From assembly GCF_017873245.1 (NCBI RefSeq), contig NZ_JAGGJY010000002.1, positions 417,361 through 481,360 on the forward strand: DNA of 64,000 nucleotides. Direction: 5' to 3'. Positions 9,636 through 18,801 of this stretch are shown in pieces. A model generated the notes under the pieces. The model saw only the letters and a program-made list of their open reading frames with translations. It was not told the DNA's origin and searched no databases. The DNA is from Clostridium tertium. GTDB taxonomy: Bacteria > Bacillota > Clostridia > Clostridiales > Clostridiaceae. The translations under genes and the position numbers were made by a program. Every line of letters starts with the position of its first letter. The first letter of the stretch is position 1.

Positions 9636-9655
9636 GAGTAAGTGGTTTCTTACAT
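9636..9655. promoter_or_regulatory. Operator-like palindrome before the TetR gene
   Basis: GAGTAAGTGGTTTCTTACAT matches 14 of 20 positions of the perfect palindrome at 8956-8975 and keeps the outer GTAAG..CTTAC arms. It lies 28 bases before the TetR start, in the 64-base gap after the alpha/beta hydrolase gene, consistent with autoregulation. Confidence 0.65.
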
Positions 9656-9672
9656 TTATTACTATTAATATT

Positions 9673-10488
9673 TTATACTACTTTTATTTCTTTCTCAATA
9701 GTTAAAAAGCCTTTTAATATAGCAATAAATTCAACTGGTTTCTCATACATAGATGCATGCCCACATTCTTTAATTAGTATATATTTAGAGTTAGATATAT
9801 TTTTATGAATATATTCTTGATTCACAGTTGGCGTTATAAAATCATATTCACTACTTACAACTATTGTGTTGATATCTATTTTATCTAGAGTCTCTCTAAC
9901 ATCATATCCTTCAGCACTTTCTATAAGCCTTATCATTCCATTTAGAAAATCTTCTTTAAATACCCCATATAATAACTCTCTCCTCTTATTCATCCAATCT
10001 ATATTTTTTGTATAAAATCCTGGAGAATATATTATTGGTATTGTTACATTGTAAAATGATTCTGCATCATTTGTTTCAGCTGCATTAATCCATCCTCTTC
10101 CTATATCTTTTAGCCATTGATTAGTATAACTTGTAGTATTAAATAATATTAGTTTATTTAATAAACTCTTATATTTTAATGCAAACTGTATCGCAACTTC
10201 TCCTCCATATGATATTCCAAACAAATTTATATTTTTTAATCCTAGTTCATCTATTACAGCTTTAACTACTTCAACTTGTATATCTTGTTTGTAACTTGTA
10301 CTCATTTTTTCTGATTTTCCTTGATCAAGAAAATCTAAAAGTACAACTTTATTGCTTTTACTAAGCTCCGGTAAGAATGCTTTCCAGCTTGCATGTGACA
10401 TCATTATCCCATTAAGAATTACAAGAGCCTCCCCTTCACCATGAATCTCATAATATATATTTTTATCATTATATTTTGCATATGGCAT
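9673..10488 (-). CDS. Alpha/beta hydrolase
   Basis: A 271-residue alpha/beta hydrolase. The nucleophile elbow is GISYGGEV, the acid lies in SSEYDFITP, and the histidine in KECGHASMYEKP. ATG at 10488 is preferred because GAGGTGGG lies 8 bases upstream; the TTG at 10506 overlaps the previous stop codon. It follows the CoA-transferase without a gap and precedes the TetR gene, so it is cotranscribed with the importer and transferase. Likely an esterase, thioesterase or carbon-carbon hydrolase acting on the imported compound or its breakdown product; no signal peptide is seen, so it is cytoplasmic. Confidence 0.82.
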   Translation of the reverse strand: MPYAKYNDKNIYYEIHGEGEALVILNGIMMSHASWKAFLPELSKSNKVVLLDFLDQGKSEKMSTSYKQDIQVEVVKAVIDELGLKNINLFGISYGGEVAIQFALKYKSLLNKLILFNTTSYTNQWLKDIGRGWINAAETNDAESFYNVTIPIIYSPGFYTKNIDWMNKRRELLYGVFKEDFLNGMIRLIESAEGYDVRETLDKIDINTIVVSSEYDFITPTVNQEYIHKNISNSKYILIKECGHASMYEKPVEFIAILKGFLTIEKEIKVV

Positions 10489-10502
10489 CTTTACATCCCA
10501 CC

Positions 10503-11843
10503 TCAAACTTCGTAAATTAGTCCCATTTCTCGAGCTTTATTTAATAACTCTTCTTTAAACTTTGGATGAGCAATACTAATTAGCTTCTCAACCCTTTCAC
10601 TAATGGTTGTCCCTCTAAGTTCTGCTACCCCATATTCAGTTACAACAATGTCAACATCATTTCTAGATAAACTTACAGCTGCACCTGGTTTCAAAAAAGG
10701 AACAATTTTAGATATCTCTTCTCTTTCACCAGTTTCCTTATTCTTTGCCATTGTTGTTGAATATAATGCAATAAAAGAGCGTCCATTTTTAGATCTTTGT
10801 GCCCCTATTGCTGTATCAGCCTGCCCACCAGTTCCACTAAATTGAATTGCACCTATTGACTCTGATGCACATTGTCCAGTTAAATCTATTTCAATTGTTG
10901 TATTTATAGATACTTGATTATCATTTAATCCTATTGTATATGGATCATTTGTCCAATATCCATCCATTATCATAACTGATGGATTATCATTTATGAAATC
11001 ATATAATTCTTTAGTTCCTAATGCAAATGCTGCTATATGTTTACCTTTATAAATATTTTTATTTTTCCCATTTACAACACCTGCTTTTATTAGCTTCATC
11101 ATGCCCGTAGTAAGCATTTCGGTATGAATTCCTAAGTCCTTTTTATACATTAATGATGCTGCTACAGCATTAGGTATTCCACCAATTCCCAATTGCAGAC
11201 AGTCTCCATCATTAATTCTATCTGCTATAAACTTTCCTATTTTCAAGTCCTTCTCATTTGGTTCAACATCTAAAAGTTCTGGAACTTCATAATCTGTTTC
11301 TATCATATAGTCTATATCATTTACATTAATTTCTACATCCCCGAAAGTTCTTGGGTAATTCTTGTTTACCTCTAAAATTACTATATCAGCTTCTTCTATC
11401 ATCCTTTTTTCATATACATTACTTAATGATAAAGAAACATAACCATGATTATCCGGCATTGTTGCAGTTCCTATAAAGACATTAGGCTTTTTATGAGATA
11501 ATCTTTTTATTGCAGCTAAATGCAAGTGATTTGGTATAAATGATATATTACCATTTTTTTGAGCTTTCCTCATTGCATCTGTATAAAACCATCCATCCAT
11601 TTTAAAGGATTTTTTATATTCTGGATTTATAAAATATTCTGCCATTTCTATAGGTAAACATGTTGTTATTGTAACATCTTTTACTTTATCACTTATTTTG
11701 TGTAAATTTCTTAAAATTTCTCTTGGCTCTGCTGCTGCAAGAGCTGAAACAATTATATCTCCAGTCTTTATCTTATTTAAAGCTTCTTCAACTGTTATAT
11801 ATCTATCTTTAATTACGTCTTTTGATTTAATTGCTTGTAACAT
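10503..11843 (-). CDS. Acetyl-CoA hydrolase/CoA-transferase family protein
   Basis: A 446-residue member of the family that includes 4-hydroxybutyrate and butyryl-CoA:acetate CoA-transferases. Visible are QLGIGGIPNAVAASL, the likely catalytic glutamate in LGIHTEMLTTGM, the SATGTGGQ-like segment FSGTGGQADTAIGA and the C-terminal VTEYGVAELRG. TAGGAGGG precedes the ATG. It would move CoA from acetyl-CoA or another acyl-CoA to a carboxylic acid, activating the acid without ATP. No acyl-CoA synthetase is encoded in the block, so this is the likely activation step, with acetate from AckA closing the cycle. Confidence 0.88.
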   Translation of the reverse strand: MLQAIKSKDVIKDRYITVEEALNKIKTGDIIVSALAAAEPREILRNLHKISDKVKDVTITTCLPIEMAEYFINPEYKKSFKMDGWFYTDAMRKAQKNGNISFIPNHLHLAAIKRLSHKKPNVFIGTATMPDNHGYVSLSLSNVYEKRMIEEADIVILEVNKNYPRTFGDVEINVNDIDYMIETDYEVPELLDVEPNEKDLKIGKFIADRINDGDCLQLGIGGIPNAVAASLMYKKDLGIHTEMLTTGMMKLIKAGVVNGKNKNIYKGKHIAAFALGTKELYDFINDNPSVMIMDGYWTNDPYTIGLNDNQVSINTTIEIDLTGQCASESIGAIQFSGTGGQADTAIGAQRSKNGRSFIALYSTTMAKNKETGEREEISKIVPFLKPGAAVSLSRNDVDIVVTEYGVAELRGTTISERVEKLISIAHPKFKEELLNKAREMGLIYEV

Positions 11844-11868
11844 ATTAAACCCTCCTATAAGTTTTGCA

Positions 11869-11900
11869 AACTATCAGCCAGCTATCTTTGGCTGATAGTT
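11869..11900 (-). terminator. Hairpin between binding-protein and CoA-transferase genes
   Basis: Perfect 11-bp stem AACTATCAGCC / GGCTGATAGTT with a 10-base loop in the 69-base gap. The minus-strand T-run is short (TTT), so partial termination or 3'-end mRNA stabilisation, common after binding-protein genes, is more likely than complete termination. Confidence 0.7.
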
Positions 11901-11912
11901 TTAAAATTCTTA

Positions 11913-13127
11913 TTATTTTCCTAATATATCATTTATGCTCTTAAATCCAATATATGAAGACCATCCTGTTGGGCTTTTTAAATCCATCTTTGCTAGAGAC
12001 ATTTCTTGTGTACCAAGTCTCTTACCCTCTGCGAAATCTATACTTCCTCCAAAAGGATTCTTTATAGGTTCCTTTTCCATAGCTTTTATATAGTTTTCCC
12101 AAGTTATTTCACCATCTACTCTTTCTAATCCTCTTACAAAGAAGTCTGCTGCTATCCATCCAGTCATTGCATATGCATTTGCTGAAAAATCTTCGCTTGA
12201 AGCTTGTTTAACCCATTTTTGGAAATCAGTCATAGCTGGAGATGTTACATCAACCCAAGCATTTCCATAAATCTCAAACTTATCAGCTACATCTGCTTTT
12301 ATTGCATCAACCATAGTTTTATCAACGTTTACATAAGTAGTTATAGCAGGCTTAGTATTCCCTTGTTTTGCTAGTTCCTTAGCTATTTGTGGGAATGTTC
12401 CTTGAATACCAGCAATTATTATTGTATCTACATCTGCATTTTTAATTTTTGTTACTGCTGCTGAAACATCTTCTGCTCCTGGAGCAACTTGTTCACTTAT
12501 AACTTCAACTCCACCTATATTTTTAGCTTCTGTTTCAACTCCTTTAACTAAATCCTTACCAGCATCATCATTAGTGTAAACTACTCCTATTTTATCTGCT
12601 TTAAATTCTCCCTTTGCCCAAGCTGTCATTATACGACCTTCCATTGGATATACAGGTTGTACTGGGAATATATTATCACCTTCACCCTTTACTGCATTTT
12701 CGTTATATAATATCCCTGTACCTGTTGCAAAGTAAACAGAAGGAATCCCGATTTCTTTAAGGTCATCTAAAGTTGCTCCTACAACCGGTGTTCCAAAATG
12801 TCCAACTATAGCAAATACTTTTTCATCATTTACTAACTTATCTAAAATAGCCTTACCTTTTTCTGGATTGAATTCATCATCTTGATGAACATACTCTATT
12901 TTTCTTCCCTTAACTCCGCCACCTTCATTTACCATTTTAAAGTAAGCTTCAATACCTGCTTTAAATGGGACTCCTACTGGAGCAAATGCACCTGAAGTCG
13001 CTATACTATTTCCTACCTTTATTGATGTTTCTGTAACACCTTGTGCTGCCTCTTCTTTTTTGCCACACCCAGTAAAAGCCATTGTTAATGTAAGTGAAGC
13101 TAAAAGTAATGCAATTTTTTTTCTCAT
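11913..13127 (-). CDS. livK: Liv-type ABC transporter substrate-binding lipoprotein
   Basis: A 404-residue periplasmic-binding-fold type I protein. ATG at 13127 gives MRKK, a hydrophobic segment and the lipobox AFTGC, so it is a membrane-anchored lipoprotein; the GTG at 13142 is part of the ribosome site GTGGAGGGA. The mature protein carries the family's IKVGNSIATSGAFAPVG start and GGVKGRKIEYVHQDDEFNPEKG segment. It captures substrate for the LivHMGF importer encoded directly upstream. Proteins of this family bind amino acids but also amides, aromatic acids and short organic acids; the surrounding CoA enzymes suggest an organic acid, which is inference. Confidence 0.9.
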   Translation of the reverse strand: MRKKIALLLASLTLTMAFTGCGKKEEAAQGVTETSIKVGNSIATSGAFAPVGVPFKAGIEAYFKMVNEGGGVKGRKIEYVHQDDEFNPEKGKAILDKLVNDEKVFAIVGHFGTPVVGATLDDLKEIGIPSVYFATGTGILYNENAVKGEGDNIFPVQPVYPMEGRIMTAWAKGEFKADKIGVVYTNDDAGKDLVKGVETEAKNIGGVEVISEQVAPGAEDVSAAVTKIKNADVDTIIIAGIQGTFPQIAKELAKQGNTKPAITTYVNVDKTMVDAIKADVADKFEIYGNAWVDVTSPAMTDFQKWVKQASSEDFSANAYAMTGWIAADFFVRGLERVDGEITWENYIKAMEKEPIKNPFGGSIDFAEGKRLGTQEMSLAKMDLKSPTGWSSYIGFKSINDILGK

Positions 13128-13190
13128 AAAAATTCCCTCCACATATTTATTTGATTTTTGACTTATATTAAGGATTTCTCCCTAAAAACT

Positions 13191-13919
13191 TTATTCTCCT
13201 CCAAGATATGCTTCTAATAATCTCTTATCTTGAATTAATTCACTAGCCTTTCCGCACATACTTATCTCTCCAATTTCTAAGACATAAGCATAGTCTGCTA
13301 ACTTTAAAGTTTGAAGTGCATTTTGCTCTATGATCAATACTGTTGTTCCTTCTGAGTTTATTTCTTTTACTATTTCAAATATATTTTTCACTATAAGAGG
13401 TGCTAAACCTAAAGATGGTTCATCCAAAAGCAATACCTTAGGACTTGCCATTAAAGCTCTCGCAATTGCAAGCATTTGCTGCTCTCCTCCACTTAATGTT
13501 CCTGCTAATTGTTTTTTTCTCTCTTGTAATATAGGAAAATATCTATACACTCTATCAAAATTTTTCGTTATTTCTTTCTTGCTTTTTATAGTAAAAGCTC
13601 CTATTCTCAAGTTTTCTTCAACTGTTATATCCGGAAAAATCTGTCTTCCCTCTGGAGATTGCACCATTCCTAGAGCTGTTATTTTTTCTGGCGATAAGTT
13701 AGTTGTATTTTTCCCATAAAACTCTATACTTCCATTTTCAGCACTTACAAGTCCTGATAAAGTCTTTAAAGTTGTAGTTTTACCTGCTCCATTTGCCCCA
13801 AGTAAAGCTACTATTTGCCCTTCTATTACTTCTATCTCTATACCCTTAAGTGCTTTTATACTTCCATAAGAAACAGTAAGATTATTTATTTTTAATGCTA
13901 AATTTTCCATCTTACTCAT
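13191..13919 (-). CDS. livF: Branched-chain-type ABC transporter ATPase LivF
   Basis: A 242-residue ABC ATPase with Walker A GANGAGKTT, signature LSGGEQQMLAIARAL, Walker B VLLLDEPSLGLAP and the switch histidine region LIIEQN typical of LivF. The gene overlaps the end of livG by 8 bases. The internal ATG at 13910 has better ribosome-site spacing (AAGGA, 8 bases) than the one at 13919, so the protein may be three residues shorter. With LivG it energises import through LivH/LivM. Confidence 0.93.
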   Translation of the reverse strand: MSKMENLALKINNLTVSYGSIKALKGIEIEVIEGQIVALLGANGAGKTTTLKTLSGLVSAENGSIEFYGKNTTNLSPEKITALGMVQSPEGRQIFPDITVEENLRIGAFTIKSKKEITKNFDRVYRYFPILQERKKQLAGTLSGGEQQMLAIARALMASPKVLLLDEPSLGLAPLIVKNIFEIVKEINSEGTTVLIIEQNALQTLKLADYAYVLEIGEISMCGKASELIQDKRLLEAYLGGE

Positions 13920-14700
13920 CCTTTCCTAAATAAGCTTCTTGTACATCTTTATTAGATTGTATTTCCTTTGGAGTTCCCTCTGCTAATTTTCTTCCGAAAG
14001 AAATTGCACATATACGATCACAAATATCCATAACTAGCCTCATATCATGCTCAACTAATAAAATATTACATTTATACTTATCTCTTATATCTCTAATTAA
14101 TTTTGCTAATTCTAATGTCTCTGTATCATTTAATCCTGCTGCTGGTTCATCTAAAATTATTAATTTAGGGTTACTCATAAGGGTTCTACCAAGTTCTATC
14201 TTTTTTAATATCCCATAAGGCTGTCCACCAGCAAGTTCATATTCCTTGTTTTCTATCCCCAAAAATTCTAGAATTTTTTCTGCTTTTTTTATATTTTCTT
14301 TTTCTTCTGCTTTAGCTTTTCTAGTTCTAAATGAATTAGAAAACAATCCAGATTTATAGGAAATATGTGCACCTATAAGCAAATTTTCTAATAAACTTAA
14401 GTCTTGAATTAACTCAACATTTTGGAAGGTTCTAACTAATCCCAGCCTAATAATGTCATGAGTATTTTTCTCTACTAAATTTATATCTTCGTTACCTACT
14501 GACTTAAATATAACTTTCCCAGTATTAGGCTTATAAAATTGCGTTATGCAGTTAAATACTGTTGTTTTACCAGCTCCATTTGGACCAATTAATCCATATA
14601 TCTCTCCTTCATTTATATGAAAGCTTAAATCATCTACTGCCTTTAATCCCCCGAAAGCTATGGACAAGTTTTCAACTTTAAGTGTTTGTGCCAAGCTCAT
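13912..14700 (-). CDS. livG: Branched-chain-type ABC transporter ATPase LivG
   Basis: A 262-residue ABC ATPase with Walker A GPNGAGKTT, the LivG-type signature segment AGGQPYGILKKIELGR, Walker B LIILDEPAAGLND and LLVEHDM. It overlaps livM by 23 bases, so the two are translationally linked. It is the second ATPase of the importer, and its gene order livH-livM-livG-livF-livK is the usual one for this family except that the binding protein is last. Confidence 0.93.
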   Translation of the reverse strand: MSLAQTLKVENLSIAFGGLKAVDDLSFHINEGEIYGLIGPNGAGKTTVFNCITQFYKPNTGKVIFKSVGNEDINLVEKNTHDIIRLGLVRTFQNVELIQDLSLLENLLIGAHISYKSGLFSNSFRTRKAKAEEKENIKKAEKILEFLGIENKEYELAGGQPYGILKKIELGRTLMSNPKLIILDEPAAGLNDTETLELAKLIRDIRDKYKCNILLVEHDMRLVMDICDRICAISFGRKLAEGTPKEIQSNKDVQEAYLGKDE

Positions 14701-15688
14701 TTACTTTCACCTTCTTCTTATTTATATATTTTTTTATATCCTCTCCTATATGGATTAATCCATTTGGATAGAACAGTATTACAAGGATTATTAGTATTCC
14801 AGTAAATATGTAGGCCAATCCATCTATAGAGCCTATTATAGGTAATTGCTTTAATATTAATTCAGGTACTCCAAATACTATTATTGAACCTATTATAGGC
14901 CCACTAATAGTTCTTACTCCTCCAATAACTATTACTGCTAATATTTGCAGTGATAATAGTAAGTTCCATGTAGCTGGGTATGAAAATCTTATAAAATGTA
15001 CATATAATACCCCACCTAGAGATGCATATACTGTCGCTATTGCAAATGCTGTAAGCTTATATTTTAAAAGATTGATTCCCATTGCTTGTGCTGCTGCTTC
15101 ACTAACTCTCATAGTTAAAAGAGCTCTACCTGTTGCTGAGTGTATAAAATTATCTGTTAGTATCATAACTATAACTAACAACACTACAATAAATATAAAG
15201 GTTGTGTCTCTATTTAAACTAAATCCAAATATTTCTGGATATCCAGCTGTTTTTCCTGAAAATCCCCCAGTTATATTATCAAACTCAATAAATATTTTCT
15301 TAAATATCTCTGAAACTGCTAAAGTTGCTATAGCTAGGTACATTCCCGATATCCTTAAAGATACAAGTCCTATTAAAAGCCCTATTACAACTGGTACTAT
15401 TATTGATATTACTAGAGATATTATAAATGGAAAACCTAAATCATCAGTTAAATATGCTGATAGATATGCGCCAAGCCCCATGAAGCCAGCAGTTCCCAAT
15501 GATATTAATCCTGAATATCCTAAAAGAACATTTAATCCTATAGCTACTATTGCATAAAATAATATTGTTCCAAATATAGTTATCGTTGAACTTTTTATAA
15601 TTCCTATTTCCTGTAATAATGGTAATGATGCTAATAAAACACCAATCAAAATATATTTACTGTATCTCTTTTCAAATAGTCTCTTCAT
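14678..15688 (-). CDS. livM: Branched-chain-type ABC transporter permease LivM
   Basis: A 336-residue membrane protein with about nine hydrophobic segments and the LivM/LivH loop LGYSGLISLGTAGFMGLGAY. ATG at 15688 is preferred because GGGGTGAG sits 7 bases before it; a GTG at 15700 would lie inside that site. It pairs with LivH to form the transmembrane channel. The gene begins 14 bases after the livH stop and overlaps livG at its end. Confidence 0.9.
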   Translation of the reverse strand: MKRLFEKRYSKYILIGVLLASLPLLQEIGIIKSSTITIFGTILFYAIVAIGLNVLLGYSGLISLGTAGFMGLGAYLSAYLTDDLGFPFIISLVISIIVPVVIGLLIGLVSLRISGMYLAIATLAVSEIFKKIFIEFDNITGGFSGKTAGYPEIFGFSLNRDTTFIFIVVLLVIVMILTDNFIHSATGRALLTMRVSEAAAQAMGINLLKYKLTAFAIATVYASLGGVLYVHFIRFSYPATWNLLLSLQILAVIVIGGVRTISGPIIGSIIVFGVPELILKQLPIIGSIDGLAYIFTGILIILVILFYPNGLIHIGEDIKKYINKKKVKVNELGTNT

Positions 15689-15702
15689 ACTTTTGCTCAC
15701 CC

Positions 15703-16578
15703 CTATACCTTTTTTATTATTTTCTTTCCTATTATTCCATTCGGTCTTAGCACTATGAATAATAGGATTAAAGTAAATAGTATAGGCTCACCCCAAGTTG
15801 ATGAAACATAATATATTAGTACATTTCTTCCGAGTCCAATTATATAAGCACCTAATACAGGTCCATAAAAAGTTTGGAATCCGCCTAATACACAAGCTAT
15901 TAGAGCATTAGTTTGAACATTATCCATCATAGAAACGTTTACTGTAATTGCTGGTGCAAGCATTAAAGCTGCTAGGGTTCCTAGTGCTGCTGCTATTGCC
16001 CACGCCCCCATTGTTACTAACGAAGTTGGAACTCCCATAAGTTTTGCTGTTTGTTCATTAGATGCTGTAACTCTTACTGCTAATCCCCATTTTGTATTTT
16101 GTAAGAAGTAAAATAGCACTGCCATTATAAATAACCCAACTATTATATTTAATAATGCATTATAAGATATGGAAGCGCCAAATATATCAATTGCTCCACT
16201 TTCTATGAATTTAGGAAAATTTAATGGTATTGACCCAAATATCATTGGTGCTACCCCTAGAAAAAGCATTATTATTCCAAAAGTTATAATTTGTTTTGAT
16301 ACTGCAGATGTTTTTTTTGCTCTTCTTATGATAACTACATCTACTAATACTCCTGATGCAAAAGCAGCTATCATACCTACTATTGCAGATGCCCATGCTG
16401 GCAATCCAAAATGTATGAAAGCAAATGTTGCAATAAAAGCATTAAACATTCCTATAGATCCTTGAGCAAAATTAGTGGTTTTACTTGTTCTAAAAATTAT
16501 TATTATACCTAGAGCTGCTAATGCATATACACTTCCAGTTTCTAAACTGCTAAATAATATTTGAAAAAATGTGTCCAT
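15703..16578 (-). CDS. livH: Branched-chain-type ABC transporter permease LivH
   Basis: A 291-residue membrane protein with about eight hydrophobic helices. It has the family's ALAALGIIIIFRTSKTTNFAQGSIG start and the GAWAIAAALGTLAALMLAP segment. GGAGAG and AAAGG lie before the ATG, which follows the KAS III-like stop codon by 3 bases, so the importer is cotranscribed with that enzyme. It is the first of the two channel subunits of the LivHMGFK system. Confidence 0.93.
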   Translation of the reverse strand: MDTFFQILFSSLETGSVYALAALGIIIIFRTSKTTNFAQGSIGMFNAFIATFAFIHFGLPAWASAIVGMIAAFASGVLVDVVIIRRAKKTSAVSKQIITFGIIMLFLGVAPMIFGSIPLNFPKFIESGAIDIFGASISYNALLNIIVGLFIMAVLFYFLQNTKWGLAVRVTASNEQTAKLMGVPTSLVTMGAWAIAAALGTLAALMLAPAITVNVSMMDNVQTNALIACVLGGFQTFYGPVLGAYIIGLGRNVLIYYVSSTWGEPILFTLILLFIVLRPNGIIGKKIIKKV

Positions 16579-16581
16579 CCT

Positions 16582-17601
16582 TTAACACTCTCCCCACTTT
16601 ATTACGTTTGCCGACCATACATAACCTATTCCTGCAGCTATCATTAAAACTACTGATCCATCTTTCACCTTTCCTTCTTTTAGCGCAAGCTTTAAAGAAA
16701 GTATTTGATCTACTTGTCCAATATGTCCATAATCTGATAAATAAATTGATTGATCTTCTCTTAATCCAAGCTCTTTTAACATTACATCATGCATTGACTT
16801 CTTAAAATGAAGAATTGCACAATAGTCTATATCCTCTCGAGTAAATCCTGATTTTTCTAGTGCTTTGTCAATACACTCATACCAATTTGGCATTGAAATA
16901 GCATTTAGTCCATCCTTCATATGCTTTGCATCCATTAATCTTAATGACTTATATCCTTCTTGAACATTATCCTTAGTAAACGGTTTTGCTATTCCTCCAA
17001 TTTCTACCCCTGCATCTCTTGAGAATTCCCCATCAGCCTTTATATGTGATCCTAACACAAGATTTTTCCCTACATTTTTCTTTAATATTATGGCACCTCC
17101 ACCAGCTGATAAGTTGTACATCATAGACATATTAGAATCAGCATAATCAACAAAATCGCCATTTCTATATCCACCAACAATCATGATAGTTTTTATATCT
17201 TCATCTGAAACCATCATATCTTTAGCTATTTTTACTGCTGAAACAGTAGTACAGCATCTATTTTGAACATCTATTCCCCAAGCATTAGTAGCACCTATTT
17301 TTCCTTGTATATAAAGTGCTGATGTTGTAAGTGGATATTCTTTCCATTCCTCTCCCATACATAAAATTACATCTATTTCTTTCGGAGACATATTGGCATC
17401 ATTTAGTGCATCTAAAGCTGCCCTTACCCCCATTTCCTGAGTTCCATCATTTTCTCCTGGTATGGTTTTCTCAACTATACCTAATTTTTTAATCACAGCT
17501 TCTTCACTCCATATACCATTTGTAGCTTCTGAAATTTCCTTTGCCGTCATCTTTGTTTCTGGTACGTACAATCCTAATCCAACTATCCCTACATTAACCA
17601 T
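16582..17601 (-). CDS. KAS III-like (FabH-family) condensing/thiolase-fold enzyme
   Basis: A 339-residue thiolase-fold protein related to 3-oxoacyl-ACP synthase III. ATG at 17601 follows GGAGG; an upstream frame would run through the palindrome at 17632 and is rejected. The nucleophile is Cys117 (DVQNRCCTTVSAVKIA), the first histidine His265 (AILHFKKSM, where FabH has HQAN). The FabH asparagine in YGNTSAAS is replaced by His293 in YGHIGQVDQ, giving a Cys-His-His set. It heads the importer operon, is not beside any fatty-acid synthesis gene, and may therefore cleave or form a beta-keto compound in the catabolic pathway. Exact reaction unknown. Confidence 0.82.
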   Translation of the reverse strand: MVNVGIVGLGLYVPETKMTAKEISEATNGIWSEEAVIKKLGIVEKTIPGENDGTQEMGVRAALDALNDANMSPKEIDVILCMGEEWKEYPLTTSALYIQGKIGATNAWGIDVQNRCCTTVSAVKIAKDMMVSDEDIKTIMIVGGYRNGDFVDYADSNMSMMYNLSAGGGAIILKKNVGKNLVLGSHIKADGEFSRDAGVEIGGIAKPFTKDNVQEGYKSLRLMDAKHMKDGLNAISMPNWYECIDKALEKSGFTREDIDYCAILHFKKSMHDVMLKELGLREDQSIYLSDYGHIGQVDQILSLKLALKEGKVKDGSVVLMIAAGIGYVWSANVIKWGEC

Positions 17602-17631
17602 ATTAATCCTCCATTTCAACAACGCCTTAGT

Positions 17632-17651
17632 ATGTAAGTATTTACTTTCAT
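17632..17651. promoter_or_regulatory. Operator-like palindrome before the KAS III-like/liv operon
   Basis: ATGTAAGTATTTACTTTCAT matches 16 of 20 positions of the palindrome at 8956-8975 and contains the core GTAAGTATTTAC. It lies 31 bases before the start of the first gene of the importer operon. Confidence 0.75.
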
Positions 17652-17806
17652 TTCCATTGTAAACCTTTCCTGTAAATGATGTCAATACACCTTTGATTAA
17701 TTCATAATGAAATATTTTTTCATTAAAATTTTTAATAAGTCGTTAATTAATTTCTATATTTTTAATATACTGCTAAATATTATGATACTAAATTAATATT
17801 AAAATG

Positions 17807-17851
17807 ACGAAATGAAATTACTATATTCATGTATCAGTAATTTCATTTCGT
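17807..17851 (-). terminator. Terminator after the alpha/beta hydrolase gene
   Basis: Perfect 16-bp stem ACGAAATGAAATTACT / AGTAATTTCATTTCGT (17807-17822 with 17836-17851) with a 13-base loop, followed on the minus strand by a T-rich run. It closes the hydrolase transcript 42 bases after its stop and separates it from the KAS III-like operon. Confidence 0.85.
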
Positions 17852-17892
17852 ATAAATTAATTAACTTATATAAATTTTTCTTTTATCATTTT

Positions 17893-18777
17893 TTATATGA
17901 AGTCATATATCTCTTCAATTAATGTGTTCATGCAATCTATCATAGGTGAATGTCCGGAGTTGAGTACAACTATTCTTGAATTTCCAATAAATTTATTTGT
18001 ATCTTCTGCCATACTCATAGGAACTACATAATCATGATTTCCTTGTAATATTAAAACTGGAGCTTTCACTAATTTACATTTGTCACTTCCATTATTAACT
18101 CCATTACTTTCATTTGTAATATTAAAATATACTAATGCATAATCAACATCCACTAAATTTCTTTGAGTTAACATATCGTCTAAATACTCTTCGTACAACT
18201 CATCATTAGGCTTATTATGAGTATAAATAGCCATATTCCAAAGCTTTCTATAAAATTCTTTATTTTTAGCTGCTAAAGCATTTAATACCGGCTTAACTTG
18301 TATAGGATCTTCAGCAATTTCATTTTTAGTTTTTAATAGCTCATCAGTAGGTTGTCCATTACTATCCTTTTTAAATATTGGGTAGCCTTTAACCCCTACA
18401 GATTCTAATAAAATTACTTTTTCAATTTTTTCTGGAATATTAGCTGCTAATTCCAAAGCAACTCCTCCCCCAGTTGACCATCCAATAGCTGAACAAATAT
18501 CTACTTTGAGAATATCTAATAGTTCCTCTATGTCTTTAGCAAAATCATTTAGTGAATTTATTGGAGAGTTATAGCTTGATTGTCCGAATCCTCTCATATC
18601 TACAGCTAATATTTTATACTTCTCCTTAATTTTTTCTGTAAGTATGTCCCAATGTCTAGAAGATGTCATATTTCCATGAATAAGTAATAACGTCTTTTCA
18701 CCTTCTCCTGACTCCCTATATGCTATCGTCTCTCCATTTAGCAAAGTTACTTTTTTTAACTTAAGAAAATTGACCAT
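17893..18777 (-). CDS. Alpha/beta hydrolase, possible short-chain polyester or ester hydrolase
   Basis: A 294-residue alpha/beta hydrolase with oxyanion segment LIHGNMTSSRHW, nucleophile elbow GWSTGGG, acid in QGNHDYVVP and histidine in NSGHSPMID. AGGAGGG precedes the ATG. It forms its own transcript, with a GTAA-N4-TTAC palindrome upstream and a strong terminator downstream, and so probably belongs to the same TetR regulon as the block to its left. The GWS elbow recalls intracellular PHB depolymerases of Bacillus, which would fit the 3-hydroxybutyryl-CoA enzymes nearby, but many lactonases and esterases look alike. Confidence 0.82.
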   Translation of the reverse strand: MVNFLKLKKVTLLNGETIAYRESGEGEKTLLLIHGNMTSSRHWDILTEKIKEKYKILAVDMRGFGQSSYNSPINSLNDFAKDIEELLDILKVDICSAIGWSTGGGVALELAANIPEKIEKVILLESVGVKGYPIFKKDSNGQPTDELLKTKNEIAEDPIQVKPVLNALAAKNKEFYRKLWNMAIYTHNKPNDELYEEYLDDMLTQRNLVDVDYALVYFNITNESNGVNNGSDKCKLVKAPVLILQGNHDYVVPMSMAEDTNKFIGNSRIVVLNSGHSPMIDCMNTLIEEIYDFI

Positions 18778-18801
18778 ATAAATCCCTCCTAAAATACTAA
18801 A

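Noticed and set aside
4325..10488. A polyhydroxybutyrate storage operon (phaA, phaB, phaJ-like genes present)
   Set aside because: No PHB synthase (PhaC/PhaE/PhaR) or phasin is encoded; the hydrolases have a Ser elbow, not the Cys of PhaC. Pta and AckA suggest breakdown instead.
11869..11900. Complete operon terminator separating the importer from the CoA-transferase
   Set aside because: The stem is strong but the minus-strand T-run is only three bases, and no operator or promoter was found before the CoA-transferase; read-through is likely.
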